In this document: in pieces, positions 42,999-52,569 of the stretch
How positions within the stretch are numbered: position 1 is the first letter of the stretch
Layout of the letters: every line of letters starts with the position of its first letter
Source of the DNA: DATKUK01 sp035530655
GTDB lineage: Bacteria > Planctomycetota > Phycisphaerae > UBA1845 > DATKUK01
Assembly (NCBI GenBank): GCA_035530655.1
Contig: DATKUK010000063.1
Span: forward strand, 1-64,000
Length of the DNA: 64,000 bases
Reading direction: 5' to 3'
The notes under the pieces: model-generated
What the model was told of the DNA's origin: nothing
Seen by the model: the letters and a program-made list of their open reading frames with translations, nothing else
Database searches by the model: none
Position numbers and translations under genes: made by a program

Positions 42999-44158
42999 GC
43001 AGACCGAAGGAGCCATTGGACCGTTCTGGTGACGCAGAGTTGGCGGCGTATGCACTGCCGTCGCGTTGCTGCGGCGGCCGCGAGCACCCCGACCGGTGGG
43101 CCGACGATGAGTCCGAGGGGGGGGCTTTGGCCGTGGACCGACACCGCGTGGTGCACAGCGCTGCGTTCAGGCGGCTTCAGTACAAGACGCAGGTTTTTCT
43201 GACCAGTGAGGGAGACCATTTCCGCACACGTTTGACGCACACGCTGGAGGTCGCTCACGTCGCGCGTCGGCTATGCCGGCGGCTGGGCCTGAACGCCGAC
43301 CTGGCAGAGGTCATCGCGCTGGTGCATGACCTTGGACATTCGCCGTTCGGCCATGCCGGTGAAGCGGCGCTAAACGAGTTGATGAAAGAGCACGGGGGCT
43401 TCGACCACAACGGTCATTCGCTGCGCGTCGTGGAGTACCTGGAGCATCCGTATCCGTCCTTTCGGGGCTTGAATATGACGCTTCATGTGCGTCAGGCGGT
43501 CGCGCGGCACCGCAGCCGGTACGATCGACCCTGCGACCATCCTTTGGCCGACGGCAGGTACGGACCGCTGGAAGGACAGGTAGCCAGTCTGGCGGACCGG
43601 CTGGCTTACGACATGCACGATCTGGAGGACGCGATTGGGGCGGGGTTGGTCAGCGGCGATCAGCTCGCCCTTATCGATCTGTGGCGTGAGGCCATCGAGC
43701 CGCTGCGGGCCGAGTTTAGCGGATTGTCGACGGCGGCTGTGCGTCGGCCCGTGTTGGATCGTATAGCAGATGCCCTACTGGACGACGTAACGGAGCACAC
43801 GCGTCGGCACATCGACGTGTTGGGCATCGCGGGCCTCGGTGACGTGGAGGCGGCTGTCGAGCCGATTGTAGGCTCGGGGAGCGAGCGGGCGAGGCAATGG
43901 AATCAGATCGAGACGTTCCTGCGCGATCGCGTCTACTTGCACGATCGCCTGACGCGGATGGATGCCCAGGCGCGGCGGTGGGTTGCGGCGTTGTTCGAGG
44001 CGTATGCGGGGCGGCCACGGCTTCTGCCGGATCGCTTCGCCGGGCGCATCGACGATCAGGGCGTTTATCGTGTGGTTTGCGACTACGTCGCCGGCATGAC
44101 AGACCGATTCTGCCAGGACGAATGCAGGCGGCTGTTCGAACCTGCCGAAGGGACGTAA
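42995..44158 (+). CDS. dGTP triphosphohydrolase-like HD protein
   Basis: 387 residues. HD-domain metal ligands appear as RLTHTLEVAHVAR, then ALVHDLGHSPFGHAGE, and a later Asp in LADRLAYDMHDLEDAI. HSAAFRRLQYKTQVF is the family N-terminal block. Hydrolyses dGTP (or other dNTPs) to deoxynucleoside and triphosphate. Length matches the shorter dGTPase-like subgroup. Such proteins control dNTP pools, and some block phages. Confidence 0.9.
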   Translation: MSRPKEPLDRSGDAELAAYALPSRCCGGREHPDRWADDESEGGALAVDRHRVVHSAAFRRLQYKTQVFLTSEGDHFRTRLTHTLEVAHVARRLCRRLGLNADLAEVIALVHDLGHSPFGHAGEAALNELMKEHGGFDHNGHSLRVVEYLEHPYPSFRGLNMTLHVRQAVARHRSRYDRPCDHPLADGRYGPLEGQVASLADRLAYDMHDLEDAIGAGLVSGDQLALIDLWREAIEPLRAEFSGLSTAAVRRPVLDRIADALLDDVTEHTRRHIDVLGIAGLGDVEAAVEPIVGSGSERARQWNQIETFLRDRVYLHDRLTRMDAQARRWVAALFEAYAGRPRLLPDRFAGRIDDQGVYRVVCDYVAGMTDRFCQDECRRLFEPAEGT

Positions 44159-44199
44159 GCGCCTCTGTGGGACGTCCGGTCAGAGCGTGCCGGGGGCTG

Positions 44200-45381
44200 T
44201 CATGCGTGGTTTCGACTTCGGCGTCGACTCGGTCTTTCGGGCGGTGGGGTGCCTTCGATTCGCCCGAAAATCATCCGGCCGGCCGAGGTTTGCAGCACGC
44301 TGGTCACGAGGATATCGACATTTTCGTTGATTTTGCTGCGGCCCTGTTCGACCACGACCATGGTTCCATCTTCGAGGTAGCCGACGCCCTGGCCCGGCTC
44401 TTCGCCAGCCTTGATGATTTGGACCCCCATGCGTTCGCCTGGCAGCACAACGGGTTTGATGGCGTTGGCCAGGTCGTTGATGTTGATGACCTGCACGCCG
44501 CGCAACTGGGCAATCTTGTTGAGGTTGTAGTCGTTGGTGACGAGGCGGCCATCCAGTTCCCGTCCCAAGGCGACCAGCTTCTGGTCGACCCCTTCGCCCG
44601 GTCGATCGATCACAGGAGAGGGATCGAGCATCTGCACCTCGACATGGGTGCTGCCCTGTAGCTTCTTGAGCATGTCGAGGCCCCGGCGTCCGCGGTTGCG
44701 CTTAAGGCGGTCGGCCGAATCGGCGATGCTGTGCAACTCCTGGAGGACGAAGCGGGGGACGATGAGGGGCGAGTCGATGATGTGGGTCTCGCAGATGTCT
44801 GCGATCCGGCCGTCGATGATGACCGACGTATCCAGCACCAGCGGCCTGGTGCCTTTGACCTGCTTGGAGAATTCGACGTAGGGGATGACGAATCGCACGT
44901 CGTCCTTGGTCTGGAGGATGAAGCTGACGACCAGATAGCAGACGATTATGCCCAGAAGAAGCTTCAATGCGGCGATAAACGATGTGTCTCGATAACCCAC
45001 GATCTCGTCCTGAAGCTCCTTGGTTACCTTCCCGAAGGGGCCTTCCACCCTGGTGACGACTTCCTCGACGACGGGCTGTCTGAGCCCCGGGGCAAGCGAG
45101 TCGATCATCAGGTTGACGATCAGGCAGAGGGCGTACGTCACCACGAGCCCGACAATCAGGCCGAAGAACAGTCCCGAGATGGCCATGAGTGACTTGCGTG
45201 GGATCAGGACGTCCACGGCCAGGACCGCCAGCGCCAACCCCATGGCGCCCAGAAGCACGGCATCACGGTGGTAGAAGAGGAGTTTTGATTCGGACGGCTG
45301 ATCGGTACCGCCGGTGATATAGATCATGGCGACCGCCAGCACGAGCAGGATGAAGATGGTACGCAGAATGTGTAGCAGCAT
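44200..45381 (-). CDS. Membrane-anchored PIN-TRAM domain protein (YacL-like)
   Basis: 393 residues from the ATG at 45381, six bases after AGGAG. Four hydrophobic segments in the first ~170 residues are followed by a PIN nuclease domain (PLVLDTSVIIDGRIADI, LKRNRGRRGLDML, LVTNDYNLNKIA with acidic residues) and a TRAM domain (about 305-375: KAGEEPGQGVGYLEDGTMVVVE). Probably an RNA-processing or RNA-binding protein at the inner membrane. Convergent with the dGTPase gene. Confidence 0.88.
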   Translation of the reverse strand: MLLHILRTIFILLVLAVAMIYITGGTDQPSESKLLFYHRDAVLLGAMGLALAVLAVDVLIPRKSLMAISGLFFGLIVGLVVTYALCLIVNLMIDSLAPGLRQPVVEEVVTRVEGPFGKVTKELQDEIVGYRDTSFIAALKLLLGIIVCYLVVSFILQTKDDVRFVIPYVEFSKQVKGTRPLVLDTSVIIDGRIADICETHIIDSPLIVPRFVLQELHSIADSADRLKRNRGRRGLDMLKKLQGSTHVEVQMLDPSPVIDRPGEGVDQKLVALGRELDGRLVTNDYNLNKIAQLRGVQVININDLANAIKPVVLPGERMGVQIIKAGEEPGQGVGYLEDGTMVVVEQGRSKINENVDILVTSVLQTSAGRMIFGRIEGTPPPERPSRRRSRNHA

Positions 45382-45585
45382 GGACAACTCCTTACGAAAC
45401 TATGATGACGAAGACAATCTGATCTGGCCCCCAGCTTCCCGGCTCGGGGCGGTCAGGCTGCCCGACGCTGGGACCCGGGGCATCCAATAACGTCTCCAGG
45501 ATACCTCCTGGAGGCGGCTTCGCCAAGCGCCGTGTACGGCGCGAGTGGCTCGGTCGGCATGGCTGGTGGGCGTGCGGCGAACTCC

Positions 45586-45591
45586 TATAAT
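45586..45591 (+). promoter_or_regulatory. TATAAT -10 element before the GH20 gene
   Basis: Perfect TATAAT within CCTATAATAGGG, 41 bp before ATG 45633. No good -35. The divergent intergenic region also holds a 7-bp hairpin (45494-45500 with 45507-45513). Confidence 0.35.
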
Positions 45592-45632
45592 AGGGCCTGT
45601 CAGATGATCCCATGCGAAAGGGGGCTAGCCGT

Positions 45633-47489
45633 ATGTCCGTCGGTGGCCTGTCATTGCTACCAAGCCCGCAACGTATTCGCCCGGGCCGGGGCAGCGTGCG
45701 ACGAAAGGCCGGTTGGACCTTGCGGATTCGCAGCGACGCGGGGCACGCAACTCGACGAGTCGCTGCCTCGCTGGCCAAGGAACTCGGCGTGAGGCTGACA
45801 GAGGTCGCGGGGCACGGTGTGCGGCCGTTCCATCTCGTGTGGGGGCCGGCTGGCACGAAGCGAATTGTGAAGCTCGAACGCCCCGTCCGCAGACCCGAGG
45901 GTTACAGTTTGCAGATCGCCAGGGACGGCGTGACCGTTTGCGGCGCCGACGAGGCAGGTCTGTTCTATGGCAGCCGCACGCTTCTGCAATTGGTCAGGCA
46001 GCAGAGCAGGCTGCTCATGCTTCGGATCGACGATTGGCCTGCGACGCGACTACGGGCGGTCCACCTCGATTTCAAAGGCCTGATGCCTACCTTGCCGAAC
46101 CTGCGACGGCTGATCGATCGTCTGGCGGATCTGAAGTTCAACGCGGTGGTAGCTGAGTGGGAGGACAAGCTCGCCTTCGACGCACACCCGGCGGTAGCGT
46201 CGCGATTGGCGCTGAGCAAGCGACAGGTTCGGTCGCTCGTACGGTATGCGGCGGCTCGCCATGTCCGCGTCATTCCGCTGCAGCAGACGCTGGGGCACCT
46301 GGAGTACGTGCTGAAGCATGCGCGATACGCACGGTTTCGCGAAGCGGGGCTGGTCAATGAGATCGATCCGCTGGATCCACGTGCTGTGGAACTGATCGCC
46401 GACCTGATCGATGAGATGGTCGCGTTGCATCCGGACCGTGACTTCCACATCGGCGCCGACGAGGCATGGGGTTTGGGCAGCGGGAGCCAGGGTCGGCGGT
46501 TCGTCGCCCGGCACGGCAAGGACGAGTTGCTTCTGCGGCACATCGAGACCATCAGCGGGCACGTGCGGAGCCATGATCGTCGGCCTCTGATATGGGATGA
46601 CATGTTTCGTCGGCAGAGTCGTTCGGACCTTCGTCGAGTTCGCAAGTTGGGCGCGCTGGTCTGCTGGCTGTACGGGTACGACGATCCGCGTCGTGTGGCT
46701 GAGCAGGCGCCGATGCTGGCCCGCTACCGTGACGCCGGGATCCAGGTGATCGGCGCGTCGGCCATCAAGGGCGCCGGGCGGTCGAGCCATACCAACGCGG
46801 CTGACTACGTCCGGCGTTGCGGCAATGTGGACTTCTGGGCGGAGGCCGCCCGCAAGTATGACCTGGAGGGCGTGATTGCGACGGCTTGGTCGCGCTATGC
46901 CTCACTGATGCCGATGTGCGATCCGTGGGAGGGAGCATGGCTGAGCTGCTGCTACGCGGCCGAGCGTGCCTGGGCGGGGCCAAGCAGTAGCCGGGAGCAG
47001 TTTGACTGCAGTTTCAGCCGGCTTGAGCTCGGGTTGGATCAGGACCCGCAGGCCGTGGTCGGACGCATGGCGGCGGTGTCTGGCGACCCGGAGCCGGGTG
47101 TGATCGAGGATTTGTCCACGTTTGCCCAACAGACGAAGGACGTCTGGGGGCGGCGAGTTCTATCGTATCACGCTGTTGCCGCCGCGCTGAACGCGTGGCT
47201 GAGGCAGACTTCCTCGGCGGCGGCGTTGGTGGGGGCTCGCTGGCCGTACCTGAGCGCAGGGCAGACCCATCATGAGCCGCATAGCGCCCGACGCTTCGAA
47301 AGCCTGATCGAGGCGAGCGCAAGCCTGACGAAGCGGTTGACGACATTGCTGGCGCGGACATACGGGCCGGAGCAGGCGCAGGAGTTCGTCGAATCGCGCT
47401 TTGCCGGCCCCTTGCTGTTACTGCGATGGGCAAACGCGCGAACGCTTGGGGGGCGCCGGGGAGCGGTCACCGACCGTCGGCGATCTTGA
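45633..47489 (+). CDS. GH20 beta-N-acetylhexosaminidase-like protein
   Basis: 618 residues from ATG 45633, eight bases after AAGGGGG; ATG 45612 is possible but lacks a site. A small N-terminal alpha/beta domain (about 1-125) precedes the GH20 TIM barrel. The catalytic Asp-Glu pair is in FHIGADEAWGLG; VIPLQQTLGHLEYV and RPLIWDDMF are barrel blocks. No signal peptide, so probably cytoplasmic, acting on imported amino-sugar oligomers or peptidoglycan/chitin pieces. The C-terminal ~150 residues are helical and unassigned. Confidence 0.82.
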   Translation: MSVGGLSLLPSPQRIRPGRGSVRRKAGWTLRIRSDAGHATRRVAASLAKELGVRLTEVAGHGVRPFHLVWGPAGTKRIVKLERPVRRPEGYSLQIARDGVTVCGADEAGLFYGSRTLLQLVRQQSRLLMLRIDDWPATRLRAVHLDFKGLMPTLPNLRRLIDRLADLKFNAVVAEWEDKLAFDAHPAVASRLALSKRQVRSLVRYAAARHVRVIPLQQTLGHLEYVLKHARYARFREAGLVNEIDPLDPRAVELIADLIDEMVALHPDRDFHIGADEAWGLGSGSQGRRFVARHGKDELLLRHIETISGHVRSHDRRPLIWDDMFRRQSRSDLRRVRKLGALVCWLYGYDDPRRVAEQAPMLARYRDAGIQVIGASAIKGAGRSSHTNAADYVRRCGNVDFWAEAARKYDLEGVIATAWSRYASLMPMCDPWEGAWLSCCYAAERAWAGPSSSREQFDCSFSRLELGLDQDPQAVVGRMAAVSGDPEPGVIEDLSTFAQQTKDVWGRRVLSYHAVAAALNAWLRQTSSAAALVGARWPYLSAGQTHHEPHSARRFESLIEASASLTKRLTTLLARTYGPEQAQEFVESRFAGPLLLLRWANARTLGGRRGAVTDRRRS

Positions 47490-47705
47490 GTCCAAGAGCG
47501 GCCAACTGGTAGCGCGAGTCCGGGCACGGTGCTGCTCTGTCGTCGATGGGAGGTCGCCAGTGTGGGTCAAGCCCCATAACCGGCCCCTGTCATTTCTACC
47601 TTCACTTCTAACTGCTCTTGCCGGCCCGCCAGTTCGATAGAACACAGCAACGACAGCCAAAAGCTGGCCGTCCGCGGCCGGTCCGATAAAGGAGGCGCCT
47701 GCACT

Positions 47706-49580
47706 ATGCATCCGCTGAAGATTGGAAACGTCATCACCGTCGATGGTGACGGTATTGAAGTGCTGCTGACCAAAAGCGAGACGTCGATCGAGCACGAGGG
47801 GCAGACGTACCGCCTTGGTCGGATCGGGTCGTACGTCACGATCCCCATGGACGACAAGACGGTGATCGGCTTCGTCACGCGTGTGGGTCGCCAGGACACC
47901 ACCACGGTGGATGTGGAGCCCGAGATGATCATGTCGGTCATGCTTTTGGGCACGATTCAGAACCGGCGGTTCACGGGTGGGGTGAACGAGTATCCGGTAA
48001 TCGGCGACGACGTGTGGCTGGCCATTCAGAAGGACTTCGAGTTGATCTTCGGCAGCTTCGATCAACTGCTGTCCGGCTCGGACCACCCTGCATCCTTCTC
48101 CCTGGGGCACTTTGCCCTCAACCCGGATTTCGAGGTTCGCGTCCTGGGCAAGGAGTTCTTCAGCAAGCACGCCGCCATCCTCGGCAACAGCGGCTCGGGC
48201 AAGAGTTGCACGATCGCCAAGATCCTCCAGGAGACCATGCAGCTGAACAACGCTCAAGTCATTTTGTTCGATCTGCATGGCGAGTATGCCGCGGCGTTCA
48301 GCGACGAGGACGGCGAGATGGATCGGAACGTCGTCTATCTGGGCGAGCACGATCTGGTGCTGCCGTACTGGATGTTGCGCTATGCGGAGTTGGAGCGGAT
48401 CTTCGTCGACCATTCGGATCAGAAGGCGGCCAGCAGTCAGGTCGCCTTCCTGAAGATGGCGCTGCAACGTTTGAAGTCGGAAGCCGCAGAAGAGCTTGGT
48501 CTGTCAGAGGTTTTCAGCATCGATACGCCGATCTACTTCTCACTCGAGCGGCTTCTCGACGTAGCGAACAACTTCAACGAGGCCCGATACGTGATCAACA
48601 CCGAGCGGCTGGCCTTCGTCAAGCTGGCGGAGCGCTCCCTTGAGCCGGCTGAGCAGGATCAGTTGATGTGGTCGAAGCGATGTCGCTTCAATCAGGGCAA
48701 TGCGGAAGGTGAGGTGCCACACCAGCACTTCAACAGCAAGATTCAGGGGCTGATCACGCAGATCGAGACCCGCCTGAACGATCGGCGGTTCGACTTCATG
48801 CTCAGGCCGATGGAGCAGGCCAAGCGGTCGCCCTATTTCTGGGACCTGATCAACAAGGAGCGCACTCCGGCCGAGCTGTCCCACGTGGTCGGACGTCTGA
48901 TCGAGTTGATGACGGGCCGCACAGAGCCCCAGGCGAATCTGGTCATTGTCGATCTGTCGGGTATTCCCTTCGAGGTCGTCGATATTTGCGTGGCCGTCCT
49001 GACGCGGATGGTCTTCGACTTCAATTTCTGGTGCAGCACGTCGCAAAGACACCCGGTGGTGCTGGCGTACGAAGAGGCCCACAACTACATCCCACGTCGT
49101 CCGGACTCGTCGCATTTTGCCTGTGAGGCGGTCGAGCGCGTGGCGAAGGAGGGTCGCAAGTACGGTGTCAGCGCCGTCGTCGTCTCGCAGAGACCTTCGG
49201 AGTTGTCGGAGACGGTGCTGAGTCAGTGCAACAACATGATCGTCATGCGCATGAACAATCCCGACGACCAGGACTACATCCTGCGCGTGGTGAGCGATCA
49301 GTTTTCCAGCCTCATGCGGATGCTGCCGATTCTTCGGCCGGGCGAGGGCTTTGTTGTGGGGGACAGCGTCCTGATGCCGTTACGGACGTTGATCGAGCTC
49401 CCGTTGCGACAACCCAGCAGCGGCGACGTCGACTTCTTCGCACGGTGGTCGCGCGATACGCCGCCGTGCCAAGTCAATCAGGTGCTCGATCGCTGGTGGC
49501 GCCAGGAGCGGAGCGACAACGGCGACAAGGACGCCGAAGCAAAGGGGCAGGCTGAACTGGCGGGTGCGGCCGCGGAGTGA
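47706..49580 (+). CDS. HerA-like ATPase (FtsK/HerA superfamily)
   Basis: 624 residues; GGAGG (47691-47695) lies 10 bases before ATG 47706. An N-terminal HAS-barrel (IGNVITVDGDGIEVLL, RIGSYVTIP) precedes the RecA-like core: Walker A GNSGSGKSCT, Walker B VILFDLHGEY, a second acidic block VVLAYEEAHNY and sensor VVSQRPSE. Family members are DNA translocases working in hexamers, usually with the nuclease NurA or other effectors. No nuclease, SIR2 or effector gene is adjacent here, so its partner is elsewhere or it acts alone. Confidence 0.85.
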   Translation: MHPLKIGNVITVDGDGIEVLLTKSETSIEHEGQTYRLGRIGSYVTIPMDDKTVIGFVTRVGRQDTTTVDVEPEMIMSVMLLGTIQNRRFTGGVNEYPVIGDDVWLAIQKDFELIFGSFDQLLSGSDHPASFSLGHFALNPDFEVRVLGKEFFSKHAAILGNSGSGKSCTIAKILQETMQLNNAQVILFDLHGEYAAAFSDEDGEMDRNVVYLGEHDLVLPYWMLRYAELERIFVDHSDQKAASSQVAFLKMALQRLKSEAAEELGLSEVFSIDTPIYFSLERLLDVANNFNEARYVINTERLAFVKLAERSLEPAEQDQLMWSKRCRFNQGNAEGEVPHQHFNSKIQGLITQIETRLNDRRFDFMLRPMEQAKRSPYFWDLINKERTPAELSHVVGRLIELMTGRTEPQANLVIVDLSGIPFEVVDICVAVLTRMVFDFNFWCSTSQRHPVVLAYEEAHNYIPRRPDSSHFACEAVERVAKEGRKYGVSAVVVSQRPSELSETVLSQCNNMIVMRMNNPDDQDYILRVVSDQFSSLMRMLPILRPGEGFVVGDSVLMPLRTLIELPLRQPSSGDVDFFARWSRDTPPCQVNQVLDRWWRQERSDNGDKDAEAKGQAELAGAAAE

Positions 49581-49604
49581 CGCGAGCGCTCTGGGGCCGC
49601 GCCA

Positions 49605-50654
49605 TTACCGTCCGGGCTCCATCACGATCTTGACATGTCGATCGCGCTGGCACTCGAGCATCTCGTATGCCTGTTGCGCCTGGGAGATCGGGATGCGGTC
49701 GGTGATCAGCAGGTCGGGGCTGACCCGTCCGCGCTGCATCAGATCGATGGCGCGGGGAAATTCGCCGCGGTTGACACGACTGGCAATCAGTTCGGCCTCC
49801 TTCCACACGAACAGCTTGCTCATCAATTGCGCCGGCTCGTCGGCCTGACCCACCGCCACCAGACGACCGGCTGAACGAAGCATCTTGACCGCCTGGACCA
49901 TGGGTTCGTCGCGCCCGGGCACCGGATCATAGTGGCCGACCACCTCGATGACCCGTTCGGCGCCGCGTCCGTCGGTCAGTTCCATGACTCGCTGAACGGG
50001 GTCGACATCCCGCGCGTTGATCAGCTCGACCTGGTCGTGGATCCTGCGCGCTCGTTCCAGCCTTGCGTCGATGATGTCCACGATGGCGACGGTCAAGGCC
50101 GCGGTCTCCTTCATGACATCCAGGATAGCCATGCCCACCTTGCCCGAGCCAAGGATCACGACACAATCGCCCGGGTCCACCCGGGCCCGACGGGTCACAT
50201 GCACAGCCACTGAATACAGCTCGACCAGCGACCCGTGCTCGTCCGGAATGGAGTCGGGCAGCCTGAAGCACTTCTCCTGGTCGGCGCACACGAACTCTGC
50301 GAACCCGCCAGCCAGATCGATTCCCAGCAGCTTGAGAGTGGAGCAGGCCGAATAACAGCCCTCCAGACAGGCCCGACAGCGATTGCACCAGATCAGTGGA
50401 TCGACCGCCACGCGATCGCCCGGTGTCAGTGATTCGACGCCCTCGCCGACCTTCTCCACGCGTCCGAAGAACTCATGCCCGCCGATGTGCGGGTACCTGA
50501 CGCGTCCGGCGAACTCGCCTTTGAACACGTGCTGATCGGAGCCGCAGATGCTGGTTCCCAGCGACCGGACCAGGACCTGCCCCCTGCCCGGCGAGGGCTC
50601 GTCGACGTCGAGGAACTGAACCTTCCGATCCGCTACCTGTACTGCCGCTTTCAT
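49605..50654 (-). CDS. Zinc-dependent alcohol/sugar dehydrogenase
   Basis: 349 residues, medium-chain dehydrogenase family. Catalytic zinc ligands in SICGSDQ and GGHEFFG; the structural zinc site has four Cys (CNRCRACLEGCYSAC); the NAD-binding motif is ILGSGKVGMAI. Similar to sorbitol/threonine dehydrogenases. Last gene of the minus-strand sugar operon, 30 bp after the glycosidase-like gene; likely oxidises the imported sugar or its product. Confidence 0.9.
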   Translation of the reverse strand: MKAAVQVADRKVQFLDVDEPSPGRGQVLVRSLGTSICGSDQHVFKGEFAGRVRYPHIGGHEFFGRVEKVGEGVESLTPGDRVAVDPLIWCNRCRACLEGCYSACSTLKLLGIDLAGGFAEFVCADQEKCFRLPDSIPDEHGSLVELYSVAVHVTRRARVDPGDCVVILGSGKVGMAILDVMKETAALTVAIVDIIDARLERARRIHDQVELINARDVDPVQRVMELTDGRGAERVIEVVGHYDPVPGRDEPMVQAVKMLRSAGRLVAVGQADEPAQLMSKLFVWKEAELIASRVNRGEFPRAIDLMQRGRVSPDLLITDRIPISQAQQAYEMLECQRDRHVKIVMEPGR

Positions 50655-50684
50655 GCGCTGCTCCCAGTAAGGCGCCTTTGCCGG

Positions 50685-52511
50685 TCACGCCGTGGAAAGA
50701 TCGAACCGGCACAGAGCATAGACCTGCCAGTCGGGCAGTTCAAACCGGACCGAGTCCGCGTGCGTCTGGCCGGTGACCTCCTGCCACTCGCCGTCGAGGG
50801 TGCGAAACGCCATGCTTTTGATCGGCCAGAACGATCGCCACACATTTAGAATGGTGGCGGTTGGCGGGGTGTCGAGGTAATTCAGCAGCGACAGCAGGTA
50901 TCCGTCCCGGCTAGAGAGGGGAAAACTGACGACCCACGGCGGTGCCGCCACGCGGTAAGGCGCGACAGAGGGATGCGCGTTCCGCAGCTTTGCAGCCCAC
51001 GCGCGGGCATCGGCCGATATGGCAGCCGCCGGCGCGCCGTGCAAGGAGCCCTGCAATTCGCGGGGGAATGTCTGGACCGCTCCGGTCGCGGCCAATCGGT
51101 CGATCACCTTGCGCGTCGAGGAGCCAAGCCGCGCCGCTTGGGCAACGATGGTCACGTCAAATTCATCGGCCTCCAAGGCATCACTCAAGACAAGACGATA
51201 GGGTATGTGTTCGGCTGCCAGGACGGCGTCGATACTCAGCATGCACGTCATGGCCGTCTCGAAGTCTTGCGCGAACCATTCGGTTGGGTGCACCACCGCC
51301 ACGCGTGCCCAGGGCTTGGCCTCGGTCAGCAGGGCGCCGACCGATCGGCCGAAGCGATAGCATGCCGCCAGCGCCTCGCTTACGGGCGCATGATGCAGGT
51401 ACACATCCTGCGGCCCGCGTCGGTCATTGGCACGTTCGTCGAGAGGGCGCAGCGCCCACGGAGGGCACATCACGTGGCCGCCGAACGCCAGCGGTTCGAG
51501 CAGGTATCGCCGCAACGGGTACGGCTGCTCGGGCAGCGACATGTCGGGCATCCAGGCCGACAGTACCGCAAGCGTGCCGGTCGCGTCGGCCATTCGGTAG
51601 GCGTAGGAAGACGCGATCAGCGTCGCGTCCGCCACGCGCGGGAAGCACTTGTTCTCGATGAAGAACGCGTCGGTGGCCGAGGCGAGTCGCACGATGTCGA
51701 CGCCCGCCGCCTGGACGTTCTGCGCCCGCGGCCAGGCTGGGTTCGTCATGACCGCGCATTGGGGGTTGACGGCCTTTACTGTGTTGGCCACCGTCTCCAC
51801 GAGGTGCATCGTCGTCTCGATGCGGAACTGCATCGTCCGCGGGGTTGCCGCGTCGGCAGCCAGATCGGCCGATGGGTCGTCGGCAAACGTCCGATAGGCC
51901 TCCTGCGACACATCGCAACAGCATTCGTTGTGGTTGATGTTGTCCAGCAGGACGCCGTCGGCCCCAGTCTCGGCAGCGGCTTGGGCGGTCTGACGCACAT
52001 AGTCGACCCACTGCGGGTGGTGCAGGCACGCCACGGGTCTGAAGTCGCTCGCCCCGTAGTGGATCACGTTGCCGGCCGCATCGCGGGCCAGCCACGCGCG
52101 CGCTTCCGGCGTCTCGGCCAGTAGCGTCTCCTCAATGAAATTGGAGGGCTGGACGTAGAGCACGGTACGAATTTCGCGCTGGGCACACTGGGCGACGAGG
52201 CTGGCGGTGCGGTGCATCTCCGCCGCCTCATATTCCAGGCCGAAACCCTTGAAGAAATTCAGGTAGAGGCAGTTGACACCCAGTTCAGCCAACTCATCGA
52301 GCAGTGCCGGGCTGCGACAGAGGTCGTACCATTGCACCAACCACGGCGCGCTGGGATCGACGCCCGCCAGCTTGCGACCTCGAGTCCACTCGCCTCGCGT
52401 CTGCGTATGGGCCAGCAGGCGATAGAAATAAAGGGGCTCGTGGAGGTGTCCGCCCCAGAAGACCCGTCCGCGCTTGAGCCAGTCGGCCCGTTGGCATCGT
52501 CGCGTGACCAT
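50685..52511 (-). CDS. Putative TIM-barrel glycosidase-like protein
   Basis: 608 residues, no signal peptide. LVQWYDLCRSPALLDELAELGVNCLYLNFFKG opens a barrel typical of uncharacterised glycoside-hydrolase-like proteins; VLYVQPSNFIEE, DGVLLDNINHNE and VMTNPAWPRA are further strands, with D and E residues that could be catalytic. The C-terminal part is beta-rich. The exact family is not assigned. Placement between a propeller protein and a dehydrogenase in a sugar-ABC operon supports carbohydrate breakdown. Confidence 0.65.
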   Translation of the reverse strand: MVTRRCQRADWLKRGRVFWGGHLHEPLYFYRLLAHTQTRGEWTRGRKLAGVDPSAPWLVQWYDLCRSPALLDELAELGVNCLYLNFFKGFGLEYEAAEMHRTASLVAQCAQREIRTVLYVQPSNFIEETLLAETPEARAWLARDAAGNVIHYGASDFRPVACLHHPQWVDYVRQTAQAAAETGADGVLLDNINHNECCCDVSQEAYRTFADDPSADLAADAATPRTMQFRIETTMHLVETVANTVKAVNPQCAVMTNPAWPRAQNVQAAGVDIVRLASATDAFFIENKCFPRVADATLIASSYAYRMADATGTLAVLSAWMPDMSLPEQPYPLRRYLLEPLAFGGHVMCPPWALRPLDERANDRRGPQDVYLHHAPVSEALAACYRFGRSVGALLTEAKPWARVAVVHPTEWFAQDFETAMTCMLSIDAVLAAEHIPYRLVLSDALEADEFDVTIVAQAARLGSSTRKVIDRLAATGAVQTFPRELQGSLHGAPAAAISADARAWAAKLRNAHPSVAPYRVAAPPWVVSFPLSSRDGYLLSLLNYLDTPPTATILNVWRSFWPIKSMAFRTLDGEWQEVTGQTHADSVRFELPDWQVYALCRFDLSTA

Positions 52512-52569
52512 ACGGAGTTTCTCGGACAGGCGGCCCTACCGGGCCCGTGGCCGCTCGGCCCTCGGTGCG

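Noticed and set aside
45392..45856. 154-codon minus-strand frame between the PIN-TRAM and GH20 genes
   Set aside because: Proline/arginine-rich shadow overlapping the GH20 start; no ribosome site or motif.
42995..49580. dGTPase-like and HerA-like genes as parts of one antiphage defence island
   Set aside because: Separated by PIN-TRAM and GH20 genes, on mixed strands, without effectors, mobile elements or other defence genes; a housekeeping role is simpler.
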